A DNA stretch of 64,000 bases from Cydia pomonella. Taxonomy: Eukaryota; Arthropoda; Insecta; Lepidoptera; Tortricidae. The notes under the pieces were generated by a model that was not told where the DNA came from, ran no database searches, and worked only from the letters and a program-made list of their open reading frames with translations. The translations under genes were made by a program, and so were the position numbers. Where the stretch lies: assembly GCF_033807575.1 (NCBI RefSeq), contig NC_084708.1:3496501-3560500 (forward strand), written 5' to 3'. This document shows positions 11,641-22,519 of this stretch, one piece after another (position 1 is the stretch's first letter; every line of letters begins with the position of its first letter).

Positions 11641-13158
11641 TAGTTTACCCGGGTCTAAAGTATTATATTAAAGTCAAAGTAGTTCAGTATGACCCCTCAG
11701 AGCATGGGCAGACAACAAAATCAGTCTCTAGATTAACTGAATGACCAAAGCATATTTATTTTTATATCAACCGACATTTCACAATCATTACATCCTAAGA
11801 GAGAAAGACAGCCGGTAACACAATTTTATAATCCTTTTCATTCACTGCAACGATAAATGAGGCCTTACAGTGCAGTTGTAACCCATTTCTGGTGCACGTG
11901 CCAAGAGAAATAAAAGTAAAACGGACGGCCAACGCTTTTCATTTTTATTAGATCAGCAGGATGTGCCGGCACGAGCGTGAAAAATGGGAATATCAAAACA
12001 TTTCCCTCATGCGGCTTGTTATGTTTGACTTTGATGATGCTTTGTCTTTTAATTTAGGCGCTGGGCCATTGTACTTTTCGTTGTACATTCGTTTGTAAAA
12101 TGCAAATTTTAGACTACTTGGCCATTACTTTCATTTTCTGTTTTGTGATGGAGAAAGAGGCTTAACACTAGAACAGTCGCTAATGGGTCTGTTGGACCCA
12201 GGGCCGCTATTATGAACGCTTACATGCTCGTTAGGTATTGACAACAAGCACAACTTAAACAGAGATATGTGTCACTACCCAATGAAAAGTCTATGAAAAA
12301 GTCTGGGCTAGGCATCAGTGGTCCTTAATTGTTAATATTCTTAATTACAGCTAGTAACTCAGAGATCCAGATTTTCGCAATTTATTAAAAGCACTACTGC
12401 CATCTGTAGTATCTCGAATCAGTGTTATGTAGCCAAAATACGCTATGTCCGTGAAGTGGAAAAACCTAGGTCGAAGTTGGACGGCTCAACGGTTCTAGGC
12501 TTACTTCTAGCTTACGAAAAGGACAGCCAGATTCACCACCAGCGGTCTACAACGGTGACAAACGATTCCGTCCCACTCCCGGGCTAAAAGGAACTTCGCA
12601 CTATTTTTCACTTTAGTCTAATTCCATAGTTTAATTTTAACATACTTAATAAACTTTCTCGCTCAACCAACCCCTAAATTTCATTCCCTATCGCCCCCTT
12701 TTTTTCGAATTACAGTTTATTCTCTTGCTACCGAACAGTTAACAATATCCAATACGAAATGTACCTACAGCTTACAATCCAGTCCTGCTAGTCCACAATG
12801 CACTAGGGCGGAATGTTTGACTTTCGCAAGGGTGCTAGTAAGTGCCGCTGCAGGAATGCAATTAGTCGCGCTGTTCGAGCGCGGTTGCGGAGAAATATCA
12901 CTAGAATGCGAGTGCACAAAGTAACAATATTAAGGCCAGGAATGGAGGTTTCGAACGTTGAGAAGTTAATTGTCTTTTGTACAATTTTTATCAAGAATTG
13001 AGTAATACCTAGTGTCAAAATTTTATCTAACTTGTTTTTTTTTTATTGCAAGAAGTCTTAGCTTTTGATATGAATTAATCGTTAATTTACGTACTTGTAC
13101 ATTTTAAATAATTGACATTTATTTTATGAAAATATATATACTTTAAGTATACGACGTA
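11641..13158. other. No recognised feature
   Basis: Non-coding. Frames open on both strands around 12803-13018 overlap each other in a locally GC-richer patch and show no motif, so neither is accepted. Confidence 0.4.
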
Positions 13159-13412
13159 TTGACGACCGGTTTGGCCTAGTGGGTAGTGACCCTGCCTACA
13201 AAGCTGAAGGTCCCGGGTTCAAATCCTGGTAAGGGCATTTATTCGTGTGATGAGCATGGATATTTTGTTCCTGAGTCATGGGTGTTTTCTATGTATTTAA
13301 GTATTTATAAATATTTATATATTATATATATCGTTGTCTAAGTGCCCTCAACACAAGCCTTATTGAGCTTACTGTGGGACTTAGTCAATTTGTGTAATAA
13401 TGTCCTATAATA
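13159..13412 (+). mobile_element. tRNA-derived SINE, family S1
   Basis: Near-identical to the copy at 10585-10840, with the A/B-box head and the tail TTTGTGTAATAATGTCCTAT. The last part of the tail (TAATGTCCTATAATAT) is locally repeated, as expected from slippage at a SINE end. Confidence 0.88.
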
Positions 13413-13485
13413 TAATGTCCTATAATATATCAGGCAAAATGCTATATATTCATGCTGAATATTGTTTTGCCCTGGTTAACTAACA

Positions 13486-13753
13486 TACAGGCTGTGAATT
13501 TAGTCACCTGCAATAATTTACGGTGTGAATATATGAGTCATACTGAGCAACTTTTACTATGGATGGATCCATATCCCGAAATCGCAAAAAAATTACTCAA
13601 CCATAGAAAATGACAACGTCAGGCCAGCCAAAATGTAGGAAACAGCCATTTTTTTTTCATTATTTAGGGGTGGGTCTCTTAGTAAATGTTGCTCAATATG
13701 ACCTATATATTCATACCGTAAATTATTGCAGGTGACTAAATTTACAACCTGTA
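13486..13753. mobile_element. MITE with long terminal inverted repeats, family G
   Basis: Left arm TACAGGCTGTGAATTTAGTC and the right arm GACTAAATTTACAACCTGTA pair over about 70 bp, including GCAATAATTTACGG. A lone right arm lies at 45362-45430. No coding potential. Confidence 0.8.
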
Positions 13754-14199
13754 TTTATGACTAGAGGATCTTTTTGAATTAATTACATCATGTAAATAAC
13801 TAAACATCTTGTTAAAATATAATAAAATAACAATCTTTACCGAAACGCAATGGGTACATAATTCGAAAGTTATTAAAATTCATAATATACTCAAACGGGT
13901 AAAAGTTTGAATATTTCCGATATAAAGCCCCGTGCTCAAAAGTTAGGACTAACAAGAATGGACGGGTGACTGAGCCAGTAATTAATTAATTTGCGGCCGG
14001 ACCCACAATCTACCGTTACTCCCTAGAGTACGGTAACAACGTGTTTCATCTAACTTTAAACCCTAATGTAATAGTTTCTGTCAGGCAAATAAAAATCATA
14101 CAACCTCGATCTGTCTTAGCATTATTGTCATACAATTACAATAATTCAAATTATACAAATAAACTACAATTAACTAAACTAAAAGTACTATAAAACTAA

Positions 14200-14330
14200 A
14201 AATCTAAATCTAAAATGGGCCCCCGTGGCATGTGCCGAGGATGCCGGCAGCATTTTTAAGTAACTTCAGGATCGCTCAATATTCGTTGGACATTTTTTTT
14301 CGATTTAAGAACTCCCAAACAGGGGCGATT
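14200..14330. repeat. Dispersed repeat containing GGATGCCGGCAGCATTT
   Basis: Related to the block at 10890-11060 (shared AGGATGC(T/C)GGCAGCATTT core and preceding TAAATCTAAAA). Family unknown. Confidence 0.4.
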
Positions 14331-14515
14331 TTGAGCTGTCGGAACTCAATTAAGTGTGTCTTTGTGAAACTCACGCTCGCTGAAACGGATAAACTGCACG
14401 CTACATCGAGTTGGAGTGATTTTTGTGCCACTTTGTACCCCAAGGCATGGAACCGGTTCTAAAAATAGCGGTAAATACCTATTTGTACTTATTTTTATTG
14501 TACACTAAAGTTTAA

Positions 14516-14742
14516 TAGTACATTACGATACAAGTGTGAAAAATAGGAAATTCGAAACGAGTGGCGATAAATAAAAACACGACCGAAGGGAGTGTTTTAA
14601 ATCGACACAAGTTGTGAATTGCCTATTCGCACGTGTATCGTACAACGTTTTACAGTACATATGGCCCTTTAAATGTTCGACATAGTTACGTAATATGCTA
14701 ATTTTCGCACTAGTGCGGTAAAGTAGCACCATATGTACTGTA
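14516..14742. mobile_element. MITE, family K
   Basis: Runs from AGTACATTACGATACAAGTG to CATATGTACTGTA, with internal self-complementarity (GCGAATAGGTAATTCG type arms). A close copy is nested at 16306-16533 in a TTAA MITE, and that empty-site comparison defines the ends. Non-coding. Confidence 0.8.
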
Positions 14743-14904
14743 AATAATAATAAATACCGATTTATATCGGTTGTACTCCGAACTTCCATAAGAACTCGAA
14801 CGTTTTAAGAAATTTATTGTAACCTAAATAAACCGGTTTATTCGACGGGCTACGAGACGGCCATGGTGGTGTGCCGCGTAAACAACGGTATCTTTGTATT
14901 TTCA

Positions 14905-15095
14905 GTACCCCTAGTGTAAATATTTTCGACAGCGAAACGTGACGTACGCGTTTGCGTTAAGTGTCATTTTGTATGAGATTTTTGACTTTCCAAAACGTCC
15001 CGCTTGGCGCGCTGTTCAAAAACCCATACAAAATGAGACTTAACGCAAACGCGTACGTCACGTTTCGCTATCGACAAAATTTACACTAGGGGTAC
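14905..15095. mobile_element. Palindromic MITE, family F, intact
   Basis: Arms of about 80 bp (AGTACCCCTAGTGTAAAT at the left, ATTTACACTAGGGGTACT at the right) and an asymmetric centre containing CCAAAACGTCCCGCTTGGCG. The best-preserved family F copy in the window. Transcription would give a long hairpin RNA. Confidence 0.9.
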
Positions 15096-15425
15096 ATAGG
15101 AAGTAACCAGTTTTTGTTCTGAATTGGTTAATCTGACAATAACTTTATGGAAATGTTCTCCTAAGAACTGATTTAAAAATAACGGTTTTACGAACGAAAC
15201 TGAAATTAAAAGTTTTGCGCCAAGTGCATGATAACGGTTTGGAAATTTTACTAGTTTCCGAGCTTTGTCGCAGTGACAATCAATATAACAGCTATTATCT
15301 CATATTGTTCTGAGTGTGACAAGGTACGAAATGACATAATCAAATGTCTGGTCTGCTTTTAACATCCATTATACATGCATAATATAATATATGTAGTTAA
15401 TGAAACTTGATTTCTGCATGGAACA

Positions 15426-15618
15426 GTACCCCTAGTGTAAATAAATTCGATTTCGAAACGTGACATACGCGTTTGCGTTTAGTCTCATTTTGTATTGGAT
15501 TTAGAAAGAGCCCGCCAAGCGGGACGTTTTGGAAACTCAAAATCCTATACAAAATGAGACTTAACGCTAACGCGTTCGTCAAGTTATGATGTCGATCAAA
15601 TTTACACTAGGAGTACTG
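15426..15618. mobile_element. Palindromic MITE, family F, intact
   Basis: Same structure as 14905-15095 but of another subfamily, with TAAATAAATTCGATTTCG in the left arm and GTTATGATGTCGATCAAA in the right. The half copies at 19754-19829 and 31711-31836 share these subfamily marks. Confidence 0.88.
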
Positions 15619-15779
15619 AATTTTTTTAAATTAATTAATCATAATTAGACTATATTTTATTTAAATAATCAATGTTGAAATTAATAATTAATGCATGTTG
15701 AATACGTACTTAGATTAGTTATTCATTATGTAAATAAAAGGCTTATTATTATTATTATACATGCATAAAACGCCGGTTA

Positions 15780-16056
15780 GCAACATTATGCCAAGACCTG
15801 ACTCTCATATACTTCGGACATCTCTCACGCCGCTCCCCGGATAGCATAGAGAGAGTTATTATGACGGGCAAAGTTGAAGGCACCAGACCTCAGGGCCCTC
15901 CCCCTACTAGATGATGTGCTCAAATCACTGCATCTAAATTAAAACTGCACGAAGCCATGGGCTTGGCGAGGAATAGAAGCCTATGGAGGAATCTGGTCTT
16001 CAACAGAAGGACATGATGTCATGATCCTCAGCATTGAGGGACCGACTGAAGAAGAA
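15780..16056 (+). pseudogene. LINE reverse-transcriptase C-terminus, 5' truncated
   Basis: Near 15810 a frame reads YFGHLSRRSPDSIERVI then MTGKVEGTRPQG, the conserved C-terminal region of many insect LINE polyproteins. The frame is then broken near 15897 by small indels. The continuation in other frames shows SDVLKS and SLWRNLVFNRRT, a stop, and a GAAGAAGAAGAAC tail, typical of LINE 3' ends. Possible short flank duplication ATACATG. Dead on arrival. Confidence 0.8.
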
Positions 16057-16141
16057 GAACATACATGTTGTATGGGCTGCTCATATACCAAATATATTGT
16101 GGTGGTTGCTTGATTTAATGATAACTCACAATATTGCTTAA

Positions 16142-16803
16142 GATGCTGTCAACACCCAATGACCTTGAAATTGATGTTACTTATACAGTTTTTTAAGAAA
16201 GACTATTTGATTTAGTCAAGTAAGAAAAATATATGTTCATATTAATTATATTTCAAAGACCGTGGTTGTACTCGATACATGATTGAACGAAATCGGCTCG
16301 ATAGAATAGTACATTACGATACAAGTGCGAAAAATAGGAAATTCGAAACGAGTGGCGATAAATTAAAACACGACCGAAGGGAGTGTTTTAAATCGACACG
16401 AGTTGCGAATTACCTATTCGCACATGTATCGTACAACGTTTTACAGTACATATGGCCCTTTAAATGTTCGACACAGTAACATAATATGCTACTTCTCGCA
16501 CTAGTGCTATAAAGTAGCCCCATATGTACTGTAAAATAATTGCAAAGATTGGTCTTAAAATCAGAATTAAACGGTTTTATGTCTTTATTGTTTTGACTTA
16601 TGGGTCTGCAATTAAAATCACTATTTCATAACATTTATATCAAAAACCGCTGTTGAGTAAAATATTACACTAATAATCCACTTTTTTTTATTTAAATATT
16701 TTTCTTATTATTCCCTTGCCCAGGCCCAGTAACATGCGACAGTGCTATCTCATTTACTCCGATACAAATAGACAGTGTGCGCGCTTTAGGTATTGACAGC
16801 CTC
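16142..16803 (+). mobile_element. TTAA-flanked MITE, second copy, with nested insertion
   Basis: Ends GATGCTGTCAACACC and GGTATTGACAGCCTC with TTAA at 16138-16141 and 16804-16807. The sequence matches 2843-3275 except for an insertion of about 228 bp (16306-16533). Removing the insert restores alignment to the first copy. Non-coding. Confidence 0.85.
16306..16533. mobile_element. MITE, family K, nested
   Basis: Inserted into the TTAA MITE between GGCTCGATA and TAAAATAATTGC. Matches 14516-14742 closely. The flanks suggest a TA target, but with only one TATA in the empty site a TA duplication cannot be separated from simple insertion. Confidence 0.8.
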
Positions 16804-16960
16804 TTAAAGTAAACACTTTTATTGATGCAAAAATACTTTAATTATAAAAGCGCGATATTGTTTATGATAGTGTTAATGAGGACACGCGTGATGGGTGCTA
16901 ATTATGAACGTGAACTGACTCGTATTTTATTGCTTTACGCCATTGTAAGTCATTTCGCCA

Positions 16961-17163
16961 GGGATCGGAACCGGTTTTTTGCAAAAACATCGTAATAACC
17001 ATATATTTCGGTTTATTTTATACTCTAAATGTAGGACTCAGTTGTATTTTCAGATAACGACTTCGTATTATTAGATTGCCTAATTAGAAATGAAGTAATT
17101 AACAAAGAACGAAAAAATACCGTTTTCGTTCCCATACAAAAAATACCGGTTTCCGATCCCTGC
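16961..17163 (+). mobile_element. MITE with CAGGGATCGGAACCGG ends, copy 1
   Basis: About 200 bp with terminal inverted repeats CAGGGATCGGAACCGG and CCGGTTTCCGATCCCTG. The second copy at 17566-17760 lies in inverted orientation about 400 bp away. Confidence 0.8.
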
Positions 17164-17325
17164 ATTTCGCTGATATGGCAATGTGCGGTATGTAGACCGT
17201 ATACATGTACTCCAGGGCTCTCTTTTCGCCCTGTGCAAGACTTTGGGGCCTGCTTACTTACATTAGTTATCTGGCAGTAGTAGCTACCAAATAGGAGGTA
17301 CAATCGCGATCAGAAACATAACATC

Positions 17326-17415
17326 GGAGCGGCCGAGGTGCTCACAAATATCTGAACACGCCTCTATTTTTAAGGCGCTGTTCAGATATTTTTGAGCACC
17401 TCGGCCGCTCTGATG
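17326..17415. mobile_element. Palindromic MITE with GAGCGGCCGAGGTGCTCA arms
   Basis: A 90-bp near-perfect hairpin: GGAGCGGCCGAGGTGCTCAC pairs with TGAGCACCTCGGCCGCTC, the inner arm being AATATCTGAACA(C/G)CGCC. It lies between the two inverted MITE copies. Confidence 0.8.
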
Positions 17416-17565
17416 TATCTGATGGCGACTGTACTGGTATTCCATCAACTTTGAAAAAAAACCTAAAACGGAACTGACAATTGAATATCGAACATACCGG
17501 CAAAATTTCACGAGAATTGGTTTGGAACGGTTCCATAGAGAAGAACCGTAGGTACATACGAAAGC

Positions 17566-17760
17566 CAGGGATCGGAACCCGGTATTTTGTGTATGGAATT
17601 TTCTCGTTCTTTGTTAACTATTTCATTTCTAACTGGGCAATCTAATAATACGAAGTCGTTATCTAAAAACACAAGTAATAAGTCCTACATTTGGTGTATA
17701 AAATAAACCGAAATATATATGGTTATTGGTTTTGTTAAAAACCTGTTCCGATCCCTGACG
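17566..17760 (-). mobile_element. MITE with CAGGGATCGGAACCGG ends, copy 2
   Basis: Inverted copy of 16961-17163 with the same terminal repeats and the shared core ATAACGACTTCGTATTATTA. Together the pair forms a 200-bp inverted repeat around the 17326-17415 palindrome. Confidence 0.8.
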
Positions 17761-17769
17761 CAAACATTT

Positions 17770-17935
17770 ACGCCCAAGCTAACAGCGCGGCTTACGTGGG
17801 CGAATATTGCGAATGCGACGCGACACGACGCGTTCGAAGATTGCCCACGTAGGGCACTTCCATAGGTATCAAAGGATTGAATTCACCCGCGCTGCGTCGC
17901 TTCGCATTCGCGAGTTATTCGCTCAGGTAAGACAC
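17770..17935. repeat. GC-rich dispersed repeat
   Basis: Contains GCGCGGCTTACGTGGGCGAAT and CGCATTCGCGAGTTATTCGC. A related short block, inverted in part, is at 39598-39655. Probably a MITE remnant; the arms are imperfect. Confidence 0.5.
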
Positions 17936-18026
17936 TGCCTAAAACGGAGACAATTCGCTCGCGCTTCTCGTTTGCTCGTCCAATGAAGCTCTCTCACATC
18001 GAACGTCTTTGAAAGATAAGATTATT

Positions 18027-18264
18027 TTGACGACCAGTTTGGCCTAGTGGGTAGTGACCCTGCCTACGAAGCTGATGGTCCCGGGTTCAAATCCTGGTAA
18101 GGTCATTTATTCGTGCGATGAGCATGGATATTTGTTCCTGAGTCATGGTTCTTTTCTATTTATAAATATTTATAATATTATATATATCGTTGTCTAAGTA
18201 CCCTCAACACAAGCCTTATTGAGCTTACTGTGGGACTTTGTCAATTTGTGTAATAATGTCCTAT
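18027..18264 (+). mobile_element. tRNA-derived SINE, family S1
   Basis: TTGACGACCAGTTTGGCCTA head with B box GGGTTCAAATCC and the standard tail. A short deletion in the AT-rich middle distinguishes it from the 10.6 and 13.2 kb copies. Confidence 0.86.
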
Positions 18265-18789
18265 ATTTTTTTTTTCCACGATGTCTGTTATCATCGCTTT
18301 TATTTCCCATGCATTCACAAAGCGAAATAAAAATATTCTCCATCAGTTGCACATAATACCAACCCGCAAACCACGTAATACCTAGCTTACTTTATGCCGT
18401 TACTTCCCAGATAAATAAACTTCTTTCGCGCACATATTTTACAGAAACTGGGTCAGCCAGGTTGACCGCGGTTGTAAAAACTTTGCTTTCGCCCGTTAAC
18501 GAGTAGCATTATCTCTGATTGAGTTCGCGAACTTACTGAGATCTCGTTAAATCTCCGATCATCGGCTTTGACTAGACTTGGGGCTTGAAATTTGACACCA
18601 AAGTCTCTGCGGGGGAAATGGAGTATTTAAAGTGCCGTAGGTTTATAGAGTGGATTTTTTAGATAACAATACTGTTGCCAAAAATGTAAATATGTAGTAA
18701 TCTCGACTATTTTCTCGAGGGACTTCAGCGATATCACGATCAGCGACTTTCGCTGTATAGAAATCACGGACATAGGTCTAAAACGCACT
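18265..18789. other. No recognised feature
   Basis: Non-coding, no recurring block seen. Confidence 0.4.
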
Positions 18790-18995
18790 TTTTTTTAATA
18801 CTACGTCGGTGGCAAACAAGCATACGGCCCGCCTGATGGTAAGCAGTCTCCGTAGCCTATGTACGCCTGCAACTCCAGAGGAGTTACATGCGCGTTGCCG
18901 ACCCTAACACCCCTCCCTTCGCTCGATGAACTCTGGCAACCTTACTCACCGGCAGGATCACAACACTATGAGTTTTTTGTAAGGTAGGTACTTCC
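18790..18995 (-). mobile_element. LINE/SINE 3' tail, family A
   Basis: CTTTTTTTTAATACTACGTC then the shared GGTGGCAAACAAGCATACGG block and GGCAACCTTACTCACCGGCA. Truncated soon after, like the copy at 1087. Confidence 0.72.
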
Positions 18996-19270
18996 CCAGT
19001 GCACTTTAAAATTTTGTAACAATTTATGCACAAAAGCTAAAAAATATGAAAATTGCTTCTAAAAATACTCAGCGATTACTTTTTCTTTTTTTTTTTAATT
19101 TACAACAAATTAAAATTCAGAAACATGATATCCGCGGTCCCGAGCACGCGCATCCATCTCCCTCACACTTGCGCTCAGTGAGGGTGAGAGAAGAACACGG
19201 TTCTTTAGTCACAGATCACCTCGATTACTACATTTTAGAGAAAATATGTACTTAAAATTAATTATTTTTA

Positions 19271-19610
19271 CAAGCTTTTATTTAGTTTCACCTGTCCCGT
19301 TGTCTGTCGGTCTGTAATCAAATCTTGCAGGTTAAATTTGATCCACTTCCCGGTTTCCGATTGACCTGAAAATTTGCATACATAAGTCGGGTGACAATGC
19401 AATATTACGGTACCATTGAGTTGATCTGTTGATCTGATGATGGAGACAAGAGGTGGACATAGGAAGTCTGTGATAAAACAACGCAACATAATTAGGTTGC
19501 CATCTAGGGGGTTTTTAAAATTGGCTAGATGAGTATAAGTTGCCTGTGGAAAGAAAAGTACAGTCAGCGATAAAAGCTTCTACCAAAAATGAAATTTTTG
19601 CCTAAAACTT
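19271..19610 (+). repeat. Dispersed repeat, family D
   Basis: CAAGCTTTTATTTAGTTTCAC to CAGCGATAAAAGCTTC, co-linear with 4089-4420 with small indels. Confidence 0.7.
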
Positions 19611-19753
19611 ATTAAGGCGAAGGTTTCGCGTAATTTCTGATGACCATTTGTTGTGAAATGCGGTCAGATCGTCATCAATTCTAAGGTTTGCCTTATCTCT
19701 AAATCGAATATCTTTTTCATCCTTTGCACCCATTTAAGTTTTGTATGTATTAC

Positions 19754-19829
19754 AGTACCCCTAGTGTAAATAAATTCGATTTCGAAACGTGACGTACGCG
19801 TTTGCGATTAGTCTCATTTTGTATTGGAT
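19754..19829. mobile_element. Family F MITE, left half only
   Basis: AGTACCCCTAGTGTAAATAA through CATTTTGTATTGGAT, then the match stops abruptly. The missing right half, of the same subfamily, starts at 31713 with ATTGGATTTAGAAAG. The seven bases ATTGGAT are present at both broken ends. Confidence 0.8.
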
Positions 19830-20840
19830 CACAGATTAGATATATATAAGATATGGCCACCCCATACATTAAAATGCGACCGCCTAAAAGCGCGTCGATA
19901 CTAGATGGCGTCACTGAAAATGCGCTGTTGCCTAATATGGAGACTAGATGGCGTTAAGTGTCACATCCAGGTCATAAAACTTTTTAGGAAATATCATCAA
20001 TACCATATAATATTATTACTCCTAGCGACATCTATACATCTTCATTGAAAGTTATTTAGACATGTCGTTGTCAACGATTACGAAGAATCAACAGGTGTCA
20101 CTTTATTGAGTAAATTGAATAGATTTATTTTCTTGCGATAACTTATTAAGAAAATATTTAAAAAAAATTAAAAATGAGTTTGTTGTGTCAAACTATTAGT
20201 GAAGTGAAGCTAAATATGATCCATGATTCCAGCGGGGTTCGAACCGGCATCTCCAGAAACTGTGTTTCCCTATACCACGAATATCGAAATAAGGAAATTG
20301 TCTATCTGGGCATCTGCCACTGGAATTGCGCAAGAGCGATAGAGACGGACTTACACGTTCGATTTAGCGACACCCGTCGGCCTATTTATATTGCTGGCAT
20401 TTTTAAAACCGACCACGACTTCGTGTGAGGTGAATCCACCGGGATCCTTGTATAGGTTAATTATTTGCCGAAGATAGCTGTTTGATAAATAGTTTGATAA
20501 ACAGAGAAAAATATATTAACATTTCTTTGATGCTAAGAATCTACGCAACAAGCTAGCAGAAAGTGTCACGCTGAAGATTAAATGTAATAACCTCTAAAGG
20601 CCTCTCGCCCTGTGACAAATCACACGCGGTTTTAGATACATTGCCGGCTAAGTGTGGTCAACCAATGCAGTTGGCAACAAACATAGGTAGCATAGGTTTT
20701 GTCTATTTAATAATATGAACGGGTTTACCGCGAAATAATAATGAAATTATGTCGCGGTAGCCTAATTCTAGTTTTGTTCTATTAGATTTGGCTTAAAGGA
20801 TTAAGGAAAGGATCCAGGCGGTAAAATTTCAATAGAAAAA
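19830..20840. other. No gene; possible SINE trace
   Basis: Non-coding. GCGGGGTTCGAACCGGCATC near 20231 looks like an inverted pol III B box from an old tRNA-derived SINE. The frame at 20174-20428 runs through it and is not accepted as a gene. Confidence 0.35.
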
Positions 20841-21155
20841 AGAAAACCGGCCAAGTGCAAGTCAGACTCGTACTGGAAGGGTTCCGTACCATTATCTATA
20901 AAAAACGGTCACCCATCCAAGTATTGACCCCGCCCGACGTTGCTTAACTTCGGTGATTGGAAAAAGATATTTATTTTATTCTGTTTTTAGTATTTGTTGT
21001 TATAGCGCCAACAGAAATACATAATCTGTAGAAATTTCAACTGGCTAACTATCTCGATTCATGAGATACAGCCTGGTTACAGACGGACGGACAGACGGAC
21101 AGCGGAGTCTCAGTAATAGGGTCCCGTTTGATCCTTTGGGTACGAAACCCTAAAA
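20840..21155 (+). repeat. Dispersed repeat, family P, with 5S rRNA segment
   Basis: Starts AAAACCGGCCAAGTGCAAGT and ends with an ACAGACGGACGGACAG-like simple stretch and GTACGAAACCCTAAAAA. The same ends bound the copies at 26098-27225, 38685-39205 and 50129-50580. This is a common lepidopteran repeat; its class is unclear to me. The interior carries a 5S rRNA-derived block. Confidence 0.75.
20906..20958 (-). ncRNA. 5S rRNA-derived fragment in a repeat
   Basis: Read on the - strand, about 53 nt match the middle of eukaryotic 5S rRNA: TCACCGAAGTTAAGCAACGT, then CGGGCGGGGTCA and ACTTGGATGGGTGACCG (one base differs). This covers the region that holds the internal pol III control boxes A and C. 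The 5' and 3' ends of 5S are absent, so it is not a functional 5S gene. Confidence 0.75.
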
Positions 21156-21698
21156 ACAAGAATTTGACACTATTCGTAGGACTGGCCGGTAAAACCTATG
21201 GGCCAGCCAACCCCATTCAATGGATTCGATAAAAAAAATATCTTAGTTGTTCCCAGTGGTAACAGATGAAAAACTAATTCCCATGTTACCGATAGCAACA
21301 ACTTGGTGGTAGTAATGCATACTTACGATATCAGCCCGCATGTAATTAATTACTTACAACATTCCATTGGTTGGACCTCTGTCACGTCACAGGGATGGCG
21401 GATCTTTAGTACCTATATGTATAATTTATGAACTATTTTTCGGATAGGGCGGTGTACTGAATTAGGGCACTTATATTAGGCAATACAGGTGTGGAGAAGA
21501 GGCAGGGTACAGAGAAATAGCGTAGTCAAAAACGGGTTCTAATATACTTTCTGAAAATTAAACTCTGATGGTAATATTATACCTACGCTACATAGTCAAG
21601 TCTTACCTAAGTGATTTGACCTGCTGAAAATAAAAATGTCATAATAATTTTGCGCCTGCTACCACCCACCACGGCCACACGGCCACGGTAAAAGAATT
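21156..21698. other. No recognised feature
   Basis: Non-coding, no recurring block seen. Confidence 0.4.
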
Positions 21699-21966
21699 AG
21701 ACATGGTGTATTCTCATTTGTTCCCACAATACATGTCCCCACCGGGCACAAATGGGAAGAATCCATTCACATTGTTGCTGGCGGAGACAAATGAGAAAGA
21801 ATCCTTCTCACCTGTGACCGCCTCGGTTTCTTCCTGTCCTTATTATTATACAAATGTCGATTAACTGTTCAAATAGCAACTGTCAAAACAATGACAGGAA
21901 AAAACCGAGGCGGTCACAGATGGGAATGGATCCTTCCCACAAATGGGAATACACTTTAGACATTCC
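21699..21966. mobile_element. Foldback MITE with two-part arms
   Basis: The outer arm AGACATGGTGTATTCTCATT pairs with AATGGGAATACACTTTAGACA, and the inner arm CTGTGACCGCCTCGGTTTC (21812) pairs with AAACCGAGGCGGTCACAG (21901). The motif (C/A)AAATG(G/A)GAA recurs several times within. Non-coding. Confidence 0.75.
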
Positions 21967-21969
21967 CTA

Positions 21970-22519
21970 CTGGCGTAAGAAAGTGCATGTACCACTGGTA
22001 TCATCAGCACTGTACCTGCTTCATACATTATATGTATTACGTATGATTATTCATATATAGTACATACTAGGTATTTCAAATGCCTAGGGAAATAAAACAA
22101 CAAGCATGACAACTACTTATTTCATTTATTTTGTAACAACCTAAGCTTTTGTTGATTTTGAATCCTGTTTCTTTTTTGTGATTTGCAGTAATAATTGATT
22201 TATGTTTCAATTAATTTTTCTACACTGTATTTCAAATGCTCTGTACAGTATAATATATATTACATGCGGTAGCGTGATCTATTTTTAAAATACATATTAA
22301 ATGATTAGTCATGTTTTTTAATACATTTAATTTATGTTTTATAATATTAAATTGGTCCTCATAATTTGTTAGACAAACGTCAATGACTTGGTAAAAATTG
22401 ACACTTGGGCATTTTAATGTTGTTTTCAGCGAGCCCATAGGTTTTCTCTAGTATAAATAATTGTTTTTTTATCACTTAAATCGACATTTTTAGTCATCGA
22501 CATCAAGCATTTGTTACAT
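21970..22519. other. 3' flank of the P-like gene
   Basis: Very AT-rich. No terminal inverted repeat for the neighbouring P-like element was recognised. The - strand frame at 22232-22438 has no motif. Confidence 0.4.

Noticed and set aside
12803..13018. Coding region, frames open on both strands
   Set aside because: Mirror frames in a GC-richer patch, no motif on either strand.
20906..20958. Functional 5S rRNA gene
   Set aside because: Only the middle of 5S is present, embedded in a dispersed repeat; both ends of the gene are missing.
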